DNA of 64,000 nucleotides from Polaribacter sp. ALD11 (GCF_002831685.1 NZ_CP025119.1:1089001-1153000), one strand, 5' to 3'. Positions 1 to 10,368 are shown, counted from the stretch's first letter. Notes: generated by a model from the letters alone, not told the origin. Program-made: numbers and translations.

Positions 1-106
1 AGTTTTTGAATTGGCAGATAATTACACAATTAAAGATGATGTTTTATCTCTAAATGTTGGTAGAAGAGCTCCTTTAGCAGTTTTTGAAGCGGTTTATGTG
101 CAATAA
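1..106 (+). CDS. C-terminal end of an unidentified protein (partial)
   Basis: The frame beginning at base 2 is open for 34 codons and stops at TAA 104-106. The tail ends ...GRRAPLAVFEAVYVQ. The gene starts before the window. The fragment is too short for me to name a family. Its codon use and clean stop suggest a real gene end rather than chance. Confidence 0.5.
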   Translation, partial: VFELADNYTIKDDVLSLNVGRRAPLAVFEAVYVQ

Positions 107-113
107 ATAAGAT

Positions 114-205
114 AAAGAACTACTAAACAATTATTAAGGAATCATAAATTTGGTTAATTGTGGTTGATTGACACCTTTTTGATGATTTCTGTTTAGTCGT
201 TCTTT
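114..205. repeat. Long-range imperfect inverted repeat after the partial gene
   Basis: A 16-base arm at 114-129 (AAAGAACTACTAAACA) is matched by its reverse complement at 190-205 with one mismatch. About 60 bases lie between the arms, and T-rich sequence follows the second arm. It could fold as a terminator with a large apical region, a small structured RNA, or a remnant element end. The gene-free stretch 107-265 shows nothing else. Confidence 0.4.
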
Positions 206-265
206 TTAAAATCTAAACTATTCCTATAAATAAAAGATTAGAAACCATCTATAAAAAATTATTTC

Positions 266-1273
266 ATGTTAAAAACTAAAGTTTTACTTACTGGCGCTTC
301 CGGAACTGTTGGTTTTGAAGTCTTGAAACAATTATCTAAAAATGCATCTTACGATCTTACTATATTTGATAAAAAAACAAAAAATTCTCTTGAAAAGTTA
401 AAACCTTTTGAACCTAACATCAATTTAATTTTTGGAGATATTTCAAATAGTAAAGACTTAGAAAAAATAAGAGATATAGATGTAGTTATTCATTTAGCTG
501 CAATTATCCCTCCCTTGGCAGACGAATTACAAGAATTAGCTTACAATGTAAATGTGCTAGGTACTCAAAATTTAATTAAACAATTAGAACTGCATTCTCC
601 AAATGCTTTTTTAATGTATAGCTCTAGTATTTCTGTTTACGGAGATCGTATTAAAAACCCTTATATACAAGTAGAAGATACTCTAAAACCAAGTAAAGGT
701 GATACGTATGGAGAAACCAAAATAACGGCAGAAAAAAGTGTTTCAAAAAGTAATTTAGATTGGGCTATCTTTAGACTTGCTGCTATTATGGGCAACCATA
801 AAATGTCTAAATTAATGTTTCATCAACCTTTAAATACTGCCTTAGAAATTGCAACCCCAAAAGACACTGCAAGAGCATTTGTAAACGGAATTGAAAAGCG
901 AAAGCAACTTTCTAAACAGATTTTTAATTTGGGTGGCGGTGAATCTTGTAGAATTAGCTACCAACATTTTTTAGAGCGCTCTTTTGCAATTTTTGGACTG
1001 GGAAAATTAAATTTTCCTAAACATGCTTTTGCAGATAAAAATTTTCATTGTGGTTATTATACTGATGGCGATGATTTAGAAAACATTGTTCATTTTAGAC
1101 AAGATAGTTTAGAAGATTATTTTAAAATGGAAGCAAAAAAAGTATCATTCATCAAAAAATTAGCAGCATCCGTTTTTAAAGCACCTATTAAATGGTTTTT
1201 ACTAAAGAAATCTGAACCGTATGAAGCTTACAAGAATAAAAACATGAAACAAATGAAGCATTACTTTAATTAA
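266..1273 (+). CDS. NAD-dependent epimerase/dehydratase (extended SDR)
   Basis: A 335-residue extended short-chain dehydrogenase/reductase of the nucleotide-sugar epimerase type. The Rossmann motif TGASGTVG (residues 9-16) opens the protein. The strand-4 motif HLAA follows near residue 76, SSS at about 119-121, and the catalytic YGETK with Tyr148 and Lys152. Substrate cannot be assigned: the C-terminal third, which sets specificity in this family, is divergent and ends in a Lys-rich tail with a hydrophobic stretch around residues 292-312. It starts a short plus-strand run with the two following genes (12 and 23 bases apart). Family assignment is secure, function is not. Confidence 0.85.
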   Translation: MLKTKVLLTGASGTVGFEVLKQLSKNASYDLTIFDKKTKNSLEKLKPFEPNINLIFGDISNSKDLEKIRDIDVVIHLAAIIPPLADELQELAYNVNVLGTQNLIKQLELHSPNAFLMYSSSISVYGDRIKNPYIQVEDTLKPSKGDTYGETKITAEKSVSKSNLDWAIFRLAAIMGNHKMSKLMFHQPLNTALEIATPKDTARAFVNGIEKRKQLSKQIFNLGGGESCRISYQHFLERSFAIFGLGKLNFPKHAFADKNFHCGYYTDGDDLENIVHFRQDSLEDYFKMEAKKVSFIKKLAASVFKAPIKWFLLKKSEPYEAYKNKNMKQMKHYFN

Positions 1274-1285
1274 CACAATAAGTTA

Positions 1286-1702
1286 ATGAACAATATTTTT
1301 TTATATATCACATTTTTAACAACAATATTCTCAACCAATCACCCGCAATTAACCATTAATATATCCAATATTGAAAAGGTAGCAGGCAAGATTGTAATTG
1401 GTGTTTTTAGTACAAAAAAAAGCTTTTTAAAAGAAGGAAAATCATTTAAAGAATATATAATAGACGTTAATGATAATTCAGTATCATTTGTAATTAAAGA
1501 TCTATCAAAAGGTGATTATGCTATTTCATTATATCATGATGCAAACTCTGATAATGTATGCAATCGTAATTTTTTTGGTATTCCAAAAGAAGGTTATGGA
1601 TTTTCAAAGAACTTCAAACCAAAATTATCAGCACCAAAATATAAAGACTGCAAATTTTTACTTGAAAATAATATAATTTTAGATATAAAATTACCAAACT
1701 AA
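1286..1702 (+). CDS. DUF2141 family secreted protein
   Basis: A 138-residue protein with a probable N-terminal signal peptide (hydrophobic residues 4-17). The C-terminal half carries the DUF2141 signature: YAISLYHDAN followed by FFGIPKEGYGFSKN. This family is common in Bacteroidetes and Proteobacteria, is predicted periplasmic or surface-exposed, and has no established activity. It lies 12 bases after the epimerase gene and 23 bases before a membrane protein gene, so co-transcription is likely. The Asp/Asn-rich loop is slightly degenerate (DNVCNRN) compared with the usual NG..D.N pattern. Confidence 0.8.
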   Translation: MNNIFLYITFLTTIFSTNHPQLTINISNIEKVAGKIVIGVFSTKKSFLKEGKSFKEYIIDVNDNSVSFVIKDLSKGDYAISLYHDANSDNVCNRNFFGIPKEGYGFSKNFKPKLSAPKYKDCKFLLENNIILDIKLPN

Positions 1703-1725
1703 CATCAACTTAAAATCCAGTAATT

Positions 1726-2364
1726 ATGAATTCAGTATTTTTAAAAACAATCAAAAACACTATTAAACATTGGTATATTCCTTTATTGGTAGGAATTTTC
1801 TTTATAATTGTTAGTATTATTTCTTTTGCATCGCCAATAAGCTCTTTACTTACATTATCAATTTTATTTGCGCTGTCTTTTTTATTTGGAGGCGTTTCAG
1901 AAATTATTTTTTCAATAGTAAACAAACATCAATTAGAAAATTGGGGTTGGTCTTTAGCTTTCGGAATCATTACTTTTCTTGCAGGTTTCTCATTGCTAAT
2001 TCACCCAAATTTATCAATTAATGTATTAGCTTTTTACATCGGTTTTACAGTACTCTTTCGTTCTATTGCAGCTATTAGTTTTGCTTTAGATATTAAAAGT
2101 TATGGTAATAAAAATTATGGTACTTTATTAGCATTTGGTGTTTTAGGAGCAATCTTCTCATTTATATTAATTTCAAATCCTATTTTTACAGGTATGAGTG
2201 TTGTTGTTCTTATTGCTATTAGCTTTCTATTTGCAGGTTTATTTAGTATATTTTTAGCCTTTCAATTAAGAAAGTTACACAAATCTTCTAAAACTATTTC
2301 TGCAGAACTAAAAGAAAAATATGATGATATAATAGAGGAAATTCGTAATGAATGGAATGATTAA
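1726..2364 (+). CDS. HdeD/DUF308 family membrane protein
   Basis: A 212-residue integral membrane protein with about six hydrophobic segments arranged as three helical hairpins, as in the HdeD (DUF308) family. E. coli HdeD is linked to acid resistance at high cell density; that role is not shown for Bacteroidetes homologues. A charged C-terminal tail (roughly residues 185-212, rich in Lys and Glu) is cytoplasmic by the positive-inside rule. ATG is preceded by an A-rich leader typical of the phylum. Confidence 0.75.
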   Translation: MNSVFLKTIKNTIKHWYIPLLVGIFFIIVSIISFASPISSLLTLSILFALSFLFGGVSEIIFSIVNKHQLENWGWSLAFGIITFLAGFSLLIHPNLSINVLAFYIGFTVLFRSIAAISFALDIKSYGNKNYGTLLAFGVLGAIFSFILISNPIFTGMSVVVLIAISFLFAGLFSIFLAFQLRKLHKSSKTISAELKEKYDDIIEEIRNEWND

Positions 2365-2449
2365 AAATAGACTTATAAAAATAACCTCTACTAATATTAT
2401 TCTTTATGATGTTAGTTAAGGCAAATTAAAATTTTACTAAAAAATAATT

Positions 2450-2896
2450 ATGTTACTTATTAAAAAAGCTTATTTACAAGATTTAAATGATATTTTGTCT
2501 ATAGAACAAAACGTATTTAATACAGACAGTTACCCTCCTTTTGTAATTCGTCAATTATTTGATATTTCTGATGAATACTTCTTAGTTGCCAAAGAAGATA
2601 ATAAAATTTTAGGCTACGTTATTGGCGGCTTAAACTTAGATAAAAAACAAGGTTGGGTTTTATCTTTAGGAGTACACAAAGATGCAAGAGGAAAAGGGCT
2701 AGGTGAAAAATTAACCCACGAATTAATAGCTATTTTAAAAGAAAAAGAAACTGAAGAAATTTGTTTAACAGTATATCCAGAAAATCATGTGGCTATAAAA
2801 ATTTACAAAAAGTTAGGTTTTACTGGCAATCAAGTTTTAGATAACTATTTTTTAGATTATGAAAAACGGATTATAATGACTTTGAAAACAAATTAA
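2450..2896 (+). CDS. GNAT family N-acetyltransferase (RimI-like)
   Basis: A 148-residue single-domain GNAT acetyltransferase. The acetyl-CoA loop is visible as VHKDARGKGLGEKL (motif A, Q/RxxGxG/A, about residues 76-89), followed by NHVAIKIYKKLGF near residue 108, the typical motif B. Length and N-terminus resemble RimI-type enzymes that acetylate protein N-termini, but the acceptor is not predictable. The gene sits 85 bases after the HdeD-like gene and is followed by a decayed region. Confidence 0.8.
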   Translation: MLLIKKAYLQDLNDILSIEQNVFNTDSYPPFVIRQLFDISDEYFLVAKEDNKILGYVIGGLNLDKKQGWVLSLGVHKDARGKGLGEKLTHELIAILKEKETEEICLTVYPENHVAIKIYKKLGFTGNQVLDNYFLDYEKRIIMTLKTN

Positions 2897-3028
2897 AATA
2901 AGAAAGATAAAAAACCTGTTAAATGCTACACTGCTTTATCTAGCAATAAAGACAAAACAATCAGTCTTTTTAGAGATCAACCAAAAGTATTAAGCTTCTT
3001 TACGGAATTACAACAAGTAACAAACTAA
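2897..3028 (+). pseudogene. Unrecognised open-frame remnant
   Basis: A stop-to-stop open frame of 43 codons without a start codon, ending in TAA 3026-3028. The translated end (...LFRDQPKVLSFFTELQQ...) reads like the C-terminus of a real protein, and it abuts another broken gene. I could not assign a family. It may be the tail of a gene whose front was deleted, or chance coding in AT-rich DNA. Confidence 0.3.
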
Positions 3029-3080
3029 GAAAGTTTAAAAGTATTTAATTTAGATAAATTAAGAATAAAACCAAAACAAT

Positions 3081-3761
3081 ATGGATACATCAAATTTTTT
3101 CAACTTAAAAGGAAAAATAGCTATTGTAACTGTTGGCGCAAACGGAATAGAAAAAGAAAGTTGCTAAATATTAGCTGCTTACGGCAGCTAAAGTAGTTGT
3201 TTTTGATTACAATTTAGAAGCTGTAAAAAAAAACAGCAGATGAAGTAAATAATAACGATGGTACAGCTATTGCCATAGACTGTGATGTTACAAAAAATGA
3301 AGCTTCAGTAAGTTTAGTTGATAAAGCTATTAAAAAACTTGGAAGTATTGAAGTTTTGATAACAATTTTAGTGGCGGTGATACAGGAAAGGAAAGCCCTT
3401 ATAATATTTCTTTAGAGCAGTTTAAAAAAGTTTTTGAAATTAATGTGTTTAGTATGTGGAGATTGTGCCAATTAGTGAGTATGCGTCTTCAAAAGCTGCA
3501 ATAAGCCACATGACACGTAATTTAGCTTTTGATTATGGACCAGATAATATTAGAATAAATGCAATAAGACCCGTAGCAACACGAACAGATGCTTTAAATA
3601 CCGTTTTAACACCAGAGTTAGAAAAAGAAAAGTCAAAACACACACCAATTAATAGATTAGGTAAACCAGAAGATATTGCTGGTGCAGTACTGTATTTTGC
3701 AGCACCAATTTCTAATTGGACTAGTGGGCAAGTTATCTTTATTAATAGAGGTGGCGAGTAA
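3081..3761 (+). pseudogene. Broken short-chain dehydrogenase/reductase
   Basis: ATG 3081 opens a classical SDR N-terminus (LKGKIAIVTVGANGIEKE, a damaged TGxxxGxG site) that stops at TAA 3165-3167. SDR coding then resumes in shifted frames: AAKVVVFDYNLEAVKK, then TADEVNN...AIDCDVT...LGSIEVLI, then SGGDTGKESPYNISLEQFKKVFEINVF. The last frame from about 3456 carries the catalytic YASSKAA and the normal ending RLGKPEDIAGAVLYFA...SGQV. The segment that should sit between EINVF and YASSK (about 35 residues including the catalytic Ser) is missing. At least three frame disruptions plus one deletion make it non-functional. The family resembles FabG or 7-alpha-hydroxysteroid-type dehydrogenases. Confidence 0.85.
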
Positions 3762-3889
3762 ACTTTAGATATGTAGAAAAACCGAGTTTATGAATTTAAT
3801 TTTTCTTAGATTTGGAATAATTAGATACTCACTCTAAAGCTGAAAAATCTTTAGTTTTAAAGCGAGAAACACAACAACATTTTACCAAA

Positions 3890-3913
3890 AGCAGCTATTT
3901 TTTTATAGCTGCT
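3890..3913 (+). terminator. Perfect 8-bp hairpin before the EamA gene
   Basis: AGCAGCTA (3890-3897) and TAGCTGCT (3906-3913) form a perfect 8-bp stem with an 8-base loop. The T-tract after it is weak, so this may be a terminator of the decayed unit upstream or a structure in the leader of the following gene. The rest of 3762-3929 holds no gene that I can support. Confidence 0.3.
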
Positions 3914-3929
3914 TTACTACTTTTAAATT

Positions 3930-4832
3930 ATGATGAAATTTTTAAATAACAAATGGTTTTTATTATTTGTAATTGCGTTAACTTGGGGAAGTTCATTTAT
4001 GTTGATAAAAAAATCTTTAGTAGCATTTACGCCCTATGAAATCGGTGCAATACGCGTTGTAGGATCAGGGCTTTTATTCGCTTTTATTGGTGTTCCTGCA
4101 TTATTTAAAATGTCTAGAAAAACAATTATTTGGGTTACAATTGCTGGTTTTTTTGGTAATTTTTTACCCATGTTTTTATTTCCAATAGCACAAACACAAG
4201 TAAGCAGTTCTTTGGCTGGTATTTTAGATTCTTTAGTACCTGTTTTTGTAATGGTCTTTGGTTTTCTACTCTTCGGAATTAAAAGTAAGAAATCACAAGT
4301 AATCGGTGCAATTATTGGTTTTTTAGGAGCTGCAAGTTTAATTTATTTTTCTGAAGGAAATACGGAAGATTCTAAATTTTGGTATACAATGCTAGTCGTT
4401 TTAGCCGGCGCTTCTTACGGCGTAAATGCTGTGGTTATAAAAGAACGAATTCCGAATTTAAATGCCATAAAATTAACGGCTGCAGTATATTCTATTTGGG
4501 CTGTTCCTGCTTTGGTTATTTTATATTTCACAGGACTTGTTCAAAATTTTGAGATGGAACCAGCATATACAGAACCTATAAGTTATTTAGCTTTTTTAAC
4601 TTTTTTTGGTACTGCAATTGCTATGTTATTATATTTTAAATTAATACAAGATACCTCTGCCGTTTTTGCAAGCACAGCAAGTTACTTATTACCAATTGTT
4701 GCTGTTATTTGGGGTGTTTTAGATGGTGAAAAATTTTCATTTTGGTATATTTTTGGAGGAACATTAATTTTAATAGGAATTTATTTAATCCGTGAAAAAA
4801 AGAAAAATCCGAAATTAGTTCCTCGTGGGTAA
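3930..4832 (+). CDS. EamA/DMT family exporter
   Basis: A 300-residue protein with about ten hydrophobic helices in two homologous EamA halves. The first half begins WGSSFMLIKKSL and the second LAGASYGVNAVVIKERI. Drug/metabolite transporter family members export amino acids, metabolites or toxins; the substrate cannot be read from sequence. Two adjacent ATGs (3930 and 3933) are possible starts. The gene stands alone between a decayed region and tmm. A Lys/Arg-rich tail ends the protein on the cytoplasmic side. Confidence 0.8.
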   Translation: MMKFLNNKWFLLFVIALTWGSSFMLIKKSLVAFTPYEIGAIRVVGSGLLFAFIGVPALFKMSRKTIIWVTIAGFFGNFLPMFLFPIAQTQVSSSLAGILDSLVPVFVMVFGFLLFGIKSKKSQVIGAIIGFLGAASLIYFSEGNTEDSKFWYTMLVVLAGASYGVNAVVIKERIPNLNAIKLTAAVYSIWAVPALVILYFTGLVQNFEMEPAYTEPISYLAFLTFFGTAIAMLLYFKLIQDTSAVFASTASYLLPIVAVIWGVLDGEKFSFWYIFGGTLILIGIYLIREKKKNPKLVPRG

Positions 4833-4842
4833 GTTATAATAT

Positions 4843-4870
4843 AGCTGTTTTACAATCAATAAAAACAGCT
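4843..4870 (+). terminator. Candidate terminator after the EamA gene
   Basis: AGCTGTTTT (4843-4851) pairs with AAAACAGCT (4862-4870), a 9-bp stem 10 bases after the stop codon. Only a weak T-rich stretch follows, so termination is plausible but not certain. Confidence 0.45.
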
Positions 4871-5004
4871 GTATTTATTGCGTTATTCGATGTTATTATT
4901 AAGAAAATTGCTATAAAAACAGTACCTTTGTTACTTCTGGAAAAACAACCTTCATTCCATAGAAAAAGCACTTTTAATACTGCTTAAATTCAATCTAAAT
5001 GGGT

Positions 5005-5083
5005 TTTGTGTTATTTCCTATGCTACAAAAACGTAGCTATTACTAAAATTATAAATAAATAATTGTTTGTGCTATTTCCTATG
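5005..5083. repeat. Paired 18-bp direct repeat upstream of tmm
   Basis: TTTGTGTTATTTCCTATG at 5005-5022 recurs at 5066-5083 with one mismatch. Between them lies a small inverted repeat, GCTAC...GTAGC, at about 5022-5037. The second copy ends 34 bases before the tmm ATG. Position and repetition suggest a regulator-binding region or a local duplication; neither is shown. Confidence 0.45.
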
Positions 5084-5084
5084 A

Positions 5085-6512
<1,428 letters not shown>

Positions 6513-6538
6513 ATTTTATTCTATGGATAGAATTTAAG

Positions 6539-6576
6539 ACCTCATAGGTTTTTAAATCTGTGAGGTTTTTTTCTTT
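6539..6576 (+). terminator. Terminator after tmm, related to a palindromic repeat
   Basis: ACCTCA...TGAGGT (6539-6566) forms a stem followed by TTTTTTTCTTT. The core matches a palindrome that recurs at 23077 and 55559 in this window, so the terminator seems to be one copy of a dispersed repeat. Confidence 0.7.
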
Positions 6577-6585
6577 CTAGCCAAT

Positions 6586-8088
6586 ATGCAACCAAAAAAA
6601 AACCTTAATTTGGAAACCATATACAATAATACTATGAATTGGATTATAGCATTACAAATCATCTACGCACTCATCGTAATTTTAGTTATTTTAAGGGTTT
6701 TGTATGATACAAGAAGCGGAACAAAAGCATTGGCATATATTCTATTTATTGTGTTTATACCTATTTTTGGTATGTTATTTTATTTTTCCTTCGGAATTAA
6801 TTATCGCAAACGAAAACTCTACACAAAAAAAATTGTGCAAGACGAACCACTTCGCAAACGTCTAAAAAACAAAATAAACAGCTATTCCAATTCCATTCTG
6901 AAATCAGTATTGGTAGCAGATAAATATCACAATTTAATTGAATTTATTCATCGTTCGGGAAACAGCCCACTAACGGCTAATAATAAAGTAGAATTATTAA
7001 TAAATGGTGAAGAAAAGTTTCCAGCATTATTAAAAGCTTTAGAAAGTGCAACCTCACATATACATATAGAGTATTATATTTATGAAAACGATATAACCGG
7101 AAATCAAGTTGCAGAAATTTTAAAAAGAAAAGCAGAACAAGGTATTCAAGTTCGCTTTATGTATGATGATTTTGGTAGTCATAGTCTAGGAGAACAATTT
7201 ATTAATTCTCTAAATGATGCAGGTGTTTTAACAGCACCTTTTTATAAAATAAAATGGTATGCTTTAGCCAACAGAATCAACTATAGAAATCATAGAAAAA
7301 TTGTAATTATCGATGGCGAAATTGGCTTTGTTGGTGGTATTAATATGAGTGATAAATATAGAAATGATACAAATGAAAAAGAACATTTATATTGGAGAGA
7401 TACACATTTAATAATCAAAGGGCAAGCAGCATCCTACTTACAATACTTGTTTCTATGTGATTGGAATTTTTGCAGCAATTCACCTTTAGAATATTCCGAA
7501 ATATATTTTCCAGATAATTCAAAACAGGAAACGATACAGAATGAAATAGTACAAATTGCTGCTTCTGGCCCAGACAGTTTTCAACCTGTTATTTTTTATT
7601 CATTATTAAAAGCTATTAATTCAGCCAAAAAGAGCATTTATATTACAAGTCCGTATTTTATTCCCGGAGAAAGTTTAATGGATGCATTAATTATTGCCAT
7701 TCAAAGCGGCTTGGATGTAAAACTAATTATTCCTGGAGTTTCAGATTCTAAAATGGTAAACGCAGCTGCAAATTCTTATTACACAGAATTACTAGAATAT
7801 GGTGCAAAAATTTACAAGTATAATAAAGGGTTTGTCCATGCAAAAACAATGATTGTAGACCATGATTTAGCTATAATTGGTTCTGCAAATATGGATTATA
7901 GAAGTTTTGATTTAAATTTTGAAGTGAATGCTTTATTGTATAGTGAAAAAATTGCAAAACAATTAAAAGATGTTTTCAATAACGATTTAAAAGTGTCTGA
8001 ACAAATTGATGCAAAAACTTGGCTAAACAGACCAAAACGTGTCCATTTATGGGAGAAAATAGTACGCTTGTTATCTCCTTTTTTATAA
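6586..8088 (+). CDS. cls: Cardiolipin synthase (phospholipase D family)
   Basis: A 500-residue membrane enzyme that condenses phosphatidylglycerol into cardiolipin. Two N-terminal membrane helices (about residues 18-37 and 47-70) precede two phospholipase D domains. The HKD motifs are HRKIVIID (236-243) and HAKTMIVD (418-425), each followed by a Gly/Asn-containing loop (GSANMDYRS at 432-440). Both catalytic histidines and lysines are intact. Start is uncertain: ATG 6586 adds a short polar stretch, while ATG 6634 (residue 17) would begin directly at the first helix, as many homologues do. It lies 9 bases beyond the tmm terminator and is probably transcribed alone. Confidence 0.88.
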   Translation: MQPKKNLNLETIYNNTMNWIIALQIIYALIVILVILRVLYDTRSGTKALAYILFIVFIPIFGMLFYFSFGINYRKRKLYTKKIVQDEPLRKRLKNKINSYSNSILKSVLVADKYHNLIEFIHRSGNSPLTANNKVELLINGEEKFPALLKALESATSHIHIEYYIYENDITGNQVAEILKRKAEQGIQVRFMYDDFGSHSLGEQFINSLNDAGVLTAPFYKIKWYALANRINYRNHRKIVIIDGEIGFVGGINMSDKYRNDTNEKEHLYWRDTHLIIKGQAASYLQYLFLCDWNFCSNSPLEYSEIYFPDNSKQETIQNEIVQIAASGPDSFQPVIFYSLLKAINSAKKSIYITSPYFIPGESLMDALIIAIQSGLDVKLIIPGVSDSKMVNAAANSYYTELLEYGAKIYKYNKGFVHAKTMIVDHDLAIIGSANMDYRSFDLNFEVNALLYSEKIAKQLKDVFNNDLKVSEQIDAKTWLNRPKRVHLWEKIVRLLSPFL

Positions 8089-8309
8089 ATTCACACTACC
8101 ATCAATCACCATAACTGCTACTTAAAAAGTAACAGATACCATTTCGAAAACAGCATTTTTATCTTAATTACGCTATTTTTTTTCTATTTTTAAATTAAGT
8201 TTAAATAAATTTCCCTCTTCCCTTTTTTAATTATATAATAGAAACGGAACAATCACTAAAATAAAAGTTAAAATAGCGTATTGTTTTAAGTTTTTACTTC
8301 TCTAATTCT

Positions 8310-8317
8310 TATCTTTG
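8310..8317 (+). promoter_or_regulatory. Candidate -7 element for nhaA
   Basis: TATCTTTG matches the Bacteroidetes -7 consensus TAnnTTTG and lies 26 bases before the nhaA ATG. A TTG is 26 bases upstream, a longer spacing than usual, so the -33 element is not convincing. Confidence 0.35.
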
Positions 8318-8343
8318 AAATTCAATGTTTACGTTAAAAAAAT

Positions 8344-9657
8344 ATGATAAAAAAAATATTTCTTACCCCACTTCAAAGATTTGTAAAAATTGAAGGATTC
8401 AGCGGAATTCTATTATTATTAAGTACAATAATTGCATTAATTTGGGCAAATTCTAGTTTTGGAGACAGCTATACTTATCTATGGGATTATGAAATTGGAA
8501 TTACAAGTGAAACTTTCGAACTTAAAAAACCATTAATACTTTGGATTAATGATGGTTTAATGGCTATTTTCTTCTTTTTAATTGGTTTAGAAATAAAAAG
8601 AGAAGTTTTAATTGGCGAGTTAAACACCATGAAAAAATTAGCATTCCCTTTATTTGGTGCAGTTGGTGGCGTAATAGTTCCTGTAGCTTTATATATGCTT
8701 TTAAATCAAAATCCAGATACTTTTAAAGGTTGGGGAATTCCTATGGCAACGGATATTGCTTTTTCTTTAGCCGTTTTAAACGCGTTGGGAAAACGAGTGC
8801 CTTTAAGTCTTAAAATATTTTTAATTGCTTTTGCAATTGTAGATGATATTGAAGCTGTTTTGGTTATTGCTATTTTCTATAGTGGTACTATTAAAATGAC
8901 ACTTTTATTTATTGGTTTAGGTTTATTGGGTATTCTATATTTCTTATCTTATAAAGGGTATTACTCAAAATATATTCTATTTTTTACAGGAATTATTGTT
9001 TGGTTACTTTTCTTAAAATCTGGAGTACACCCAACGGTTGCAGGAATTTTATTAGCCCTTTCTGTTCCTATTAGTCAGAATATAGAAACCTCAACATTTA
9101 TAAATCGATTAGAAGGTATTTTTAAAGGTATTAAAAACGCAAATGTTTTAAAAAAACCTATTTTGTCGAAACAACAAATAGAACAAATGAATGATTTAGA
9201 AGGTTGGTCTAATAAATTTCAATCTCCTTTACAACATTTAGAGCACAACCTACATGGTTGGGTGGCCTATTTTATCATTCCCTTATTTGCATTGGCAAAC
9301 GCAGGTATTTTAATCGATAGCTCTGTAGACATAGAAGTTCCACTGGTTATAAATATAATAATTTGTTTAGTTTTAGGTAAAGGTTTAGGAATTCCTTCTG
9401 TAATTTTCTTGGCTAAAAAGTTAAATTTGGTTCAAATACCGTCAGACGTTAATTTTAAACAAATTATTGGTGTTTCATTTATAGCAGGTATTGGTTTTAC
9501 AATGGCTATTTTTATTGCTAGTTTGGCATTTGCATCAACACCAGAATACATCACTTCAGCTAAAATAGGAATCCTTTTAGGCTCACTTATTTCTGCAATT
9601 ATTGGCTACTTTATTTTAAGAGCAAGTACGAAAGAAAAAGTAGTTTTAAACCATTAA
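8344..9657 (+). CDS. nhaA: Na+/H+ antiporter NhaA
   Basis: A 437-residue antiporter that exports Na+ in exchange for two protons across the inner membrane. The TDIAF motif with Asp137 and the paired Asp167-Asp168 (VDDIEAV) match the essential Asp133 and Asp163-Asp164 of E. coli NhaA. About eleven or twelve hydrophobic segments are present, with a longer hydrophilic loop at about residues 250-300 than in the E. coli protein. The stop codon directly abuts the ATG of the next gene, a ZIP transporter, and an MscS channel follows, so the three probably form an ion-homeostasis operon. Confidence 0.92.
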   Translation: MIKKIFLTPLQRFVKIEGFSGILLLLSTIIALIWANSSFGDSYTYLWDYEIGITSETFELKKPLILWINDGLMAIFFFLIGLEIKREVLIGELNTMKKLAFPLFGAVGGVIVPVALYMLLNQNPDTFKGWGIPMATDIAFSLAVLNALGKRVPLSLKIFLIAFAIVDDIEAVLVIAIFYSGTIKMTLLFIGLGLLGILYFLSYKGYYSKYILFFTGIIVWLLFLKSGVHPTVAGILLALSVPISQNIETSTFINRLEGIFKGIKNANVLKKPILSKQQIEQMNDLEGWSNKFQSPLQHLEHNLHGWVAYFIIPLFALANAGILIDSSVDIEVPLVINIIICLVLGKGLGIPSVIFLAKKLNLVQIPSDVNFKQIIGVSFIAGIGFTMAIFIASLAFASTPEYITSAKIGILLGSLISAIIGYFILRASTKEKVVLNH

Positions 9658-10368
9658 ATGATGTTGCAGAACTTACTATTATTTTCTGGGTTTGCAGGTA
9701 TTACCGTTTTTATTGGTGGTCTTTTGGCAAATTTTTTTAATCATCATATTAAAGAAAATCCTATAAAATATGAGATTACACATACCATGATGTCTTTTGG
9801 CGCAGGAATAATCTTGTCTGCTGTTGCTTTGGTTTTAATACCTAAAGGATTAGAAGATTTAGATGTTTTACCAATGACAATCTCATTTACTGTTGGTGTT
9901 TTAATCTTTCTTTTTATTGATCGATATTTGGCTAAAAAAGGAGGAAAGAATGCAACGTTACTGGCAATGTTAATGGATTTTATTCCAGAATCTATTGCTT
10001 TAGGTGCTACTTTTGCAATTGAACCAAAGATGGCTCTTTTACTAGCTATTTTTATTGGACTTCAAAACTTACCTGAAGCTTTTAATTCCTATAGAGATTT
10101 AGTAGCAAGCGGCTTTACTGCACAAAAAACATTAATTATCTTTTTCATTTTAAGTTTCTTCGGAATTGGAGGTGCATTAATTGGCCATTATTTTTTAACA
10201 GATTCGCCTATTTTAACTGCACATTTAATGACATTTGCAAGTGGAGGAATTCTATATTTATTAATAAATGATATTATTCCAGAAAGTAAGTTAAAGAATA
10301 ATTACTTAACCTCATTAGGCGCCACTTTTGGATTTCTAGTTGGCGTTATTGGTGAAAAATTAATTTAA
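9658..10368 (+). CDS. ZIP family metal transporter
   Basis: A 236-residue membrane protein with about eight helices. Metal-coordinating motifs typical of the ZIP/ZupT family are visible: DFIPESIALGATF in the fourth helix region and LQNLPEAFNSY in the fifth. These Asn/Pro/Glu positions bind divalent cations such as Zn2+ in the family. The His-containing loop FFNHH lies near the N-terminus. It is immediately adjacent to nhaA (zero spacing) and 11 bases before mscS. Direction is normally uptake into the cytosol; metal selectivity is not predictable. Confidence 0.8.
   Translation: MMLQNLLLFSGFAGITVFIGGLLANFFNHHIKENPIKYEITHTMMSFGAGIILSAVALVLIPKGLEDLDVLPMTISFTVGVLIFLFIDRYLAKKGGKNATLLAMLMDFIPESIALGATFAIEPKMALLLAIFIGLQNLPEAFNSYRDLVASGFTAQKTLIIFFILSFFGIGGALIGHYFLTDSPILTAHLMTFASGGILYLLINDIIPESKLKNNYLTSLGATFGFLVGVIGEKLI

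Noticed and set aside
3456-3761. 101-residue SDR fragment as an independent gene
   Set aside because: It lacks the nucleotide-binding half of the fold and is the in-frame tail of the broken gene that begins at 3081.
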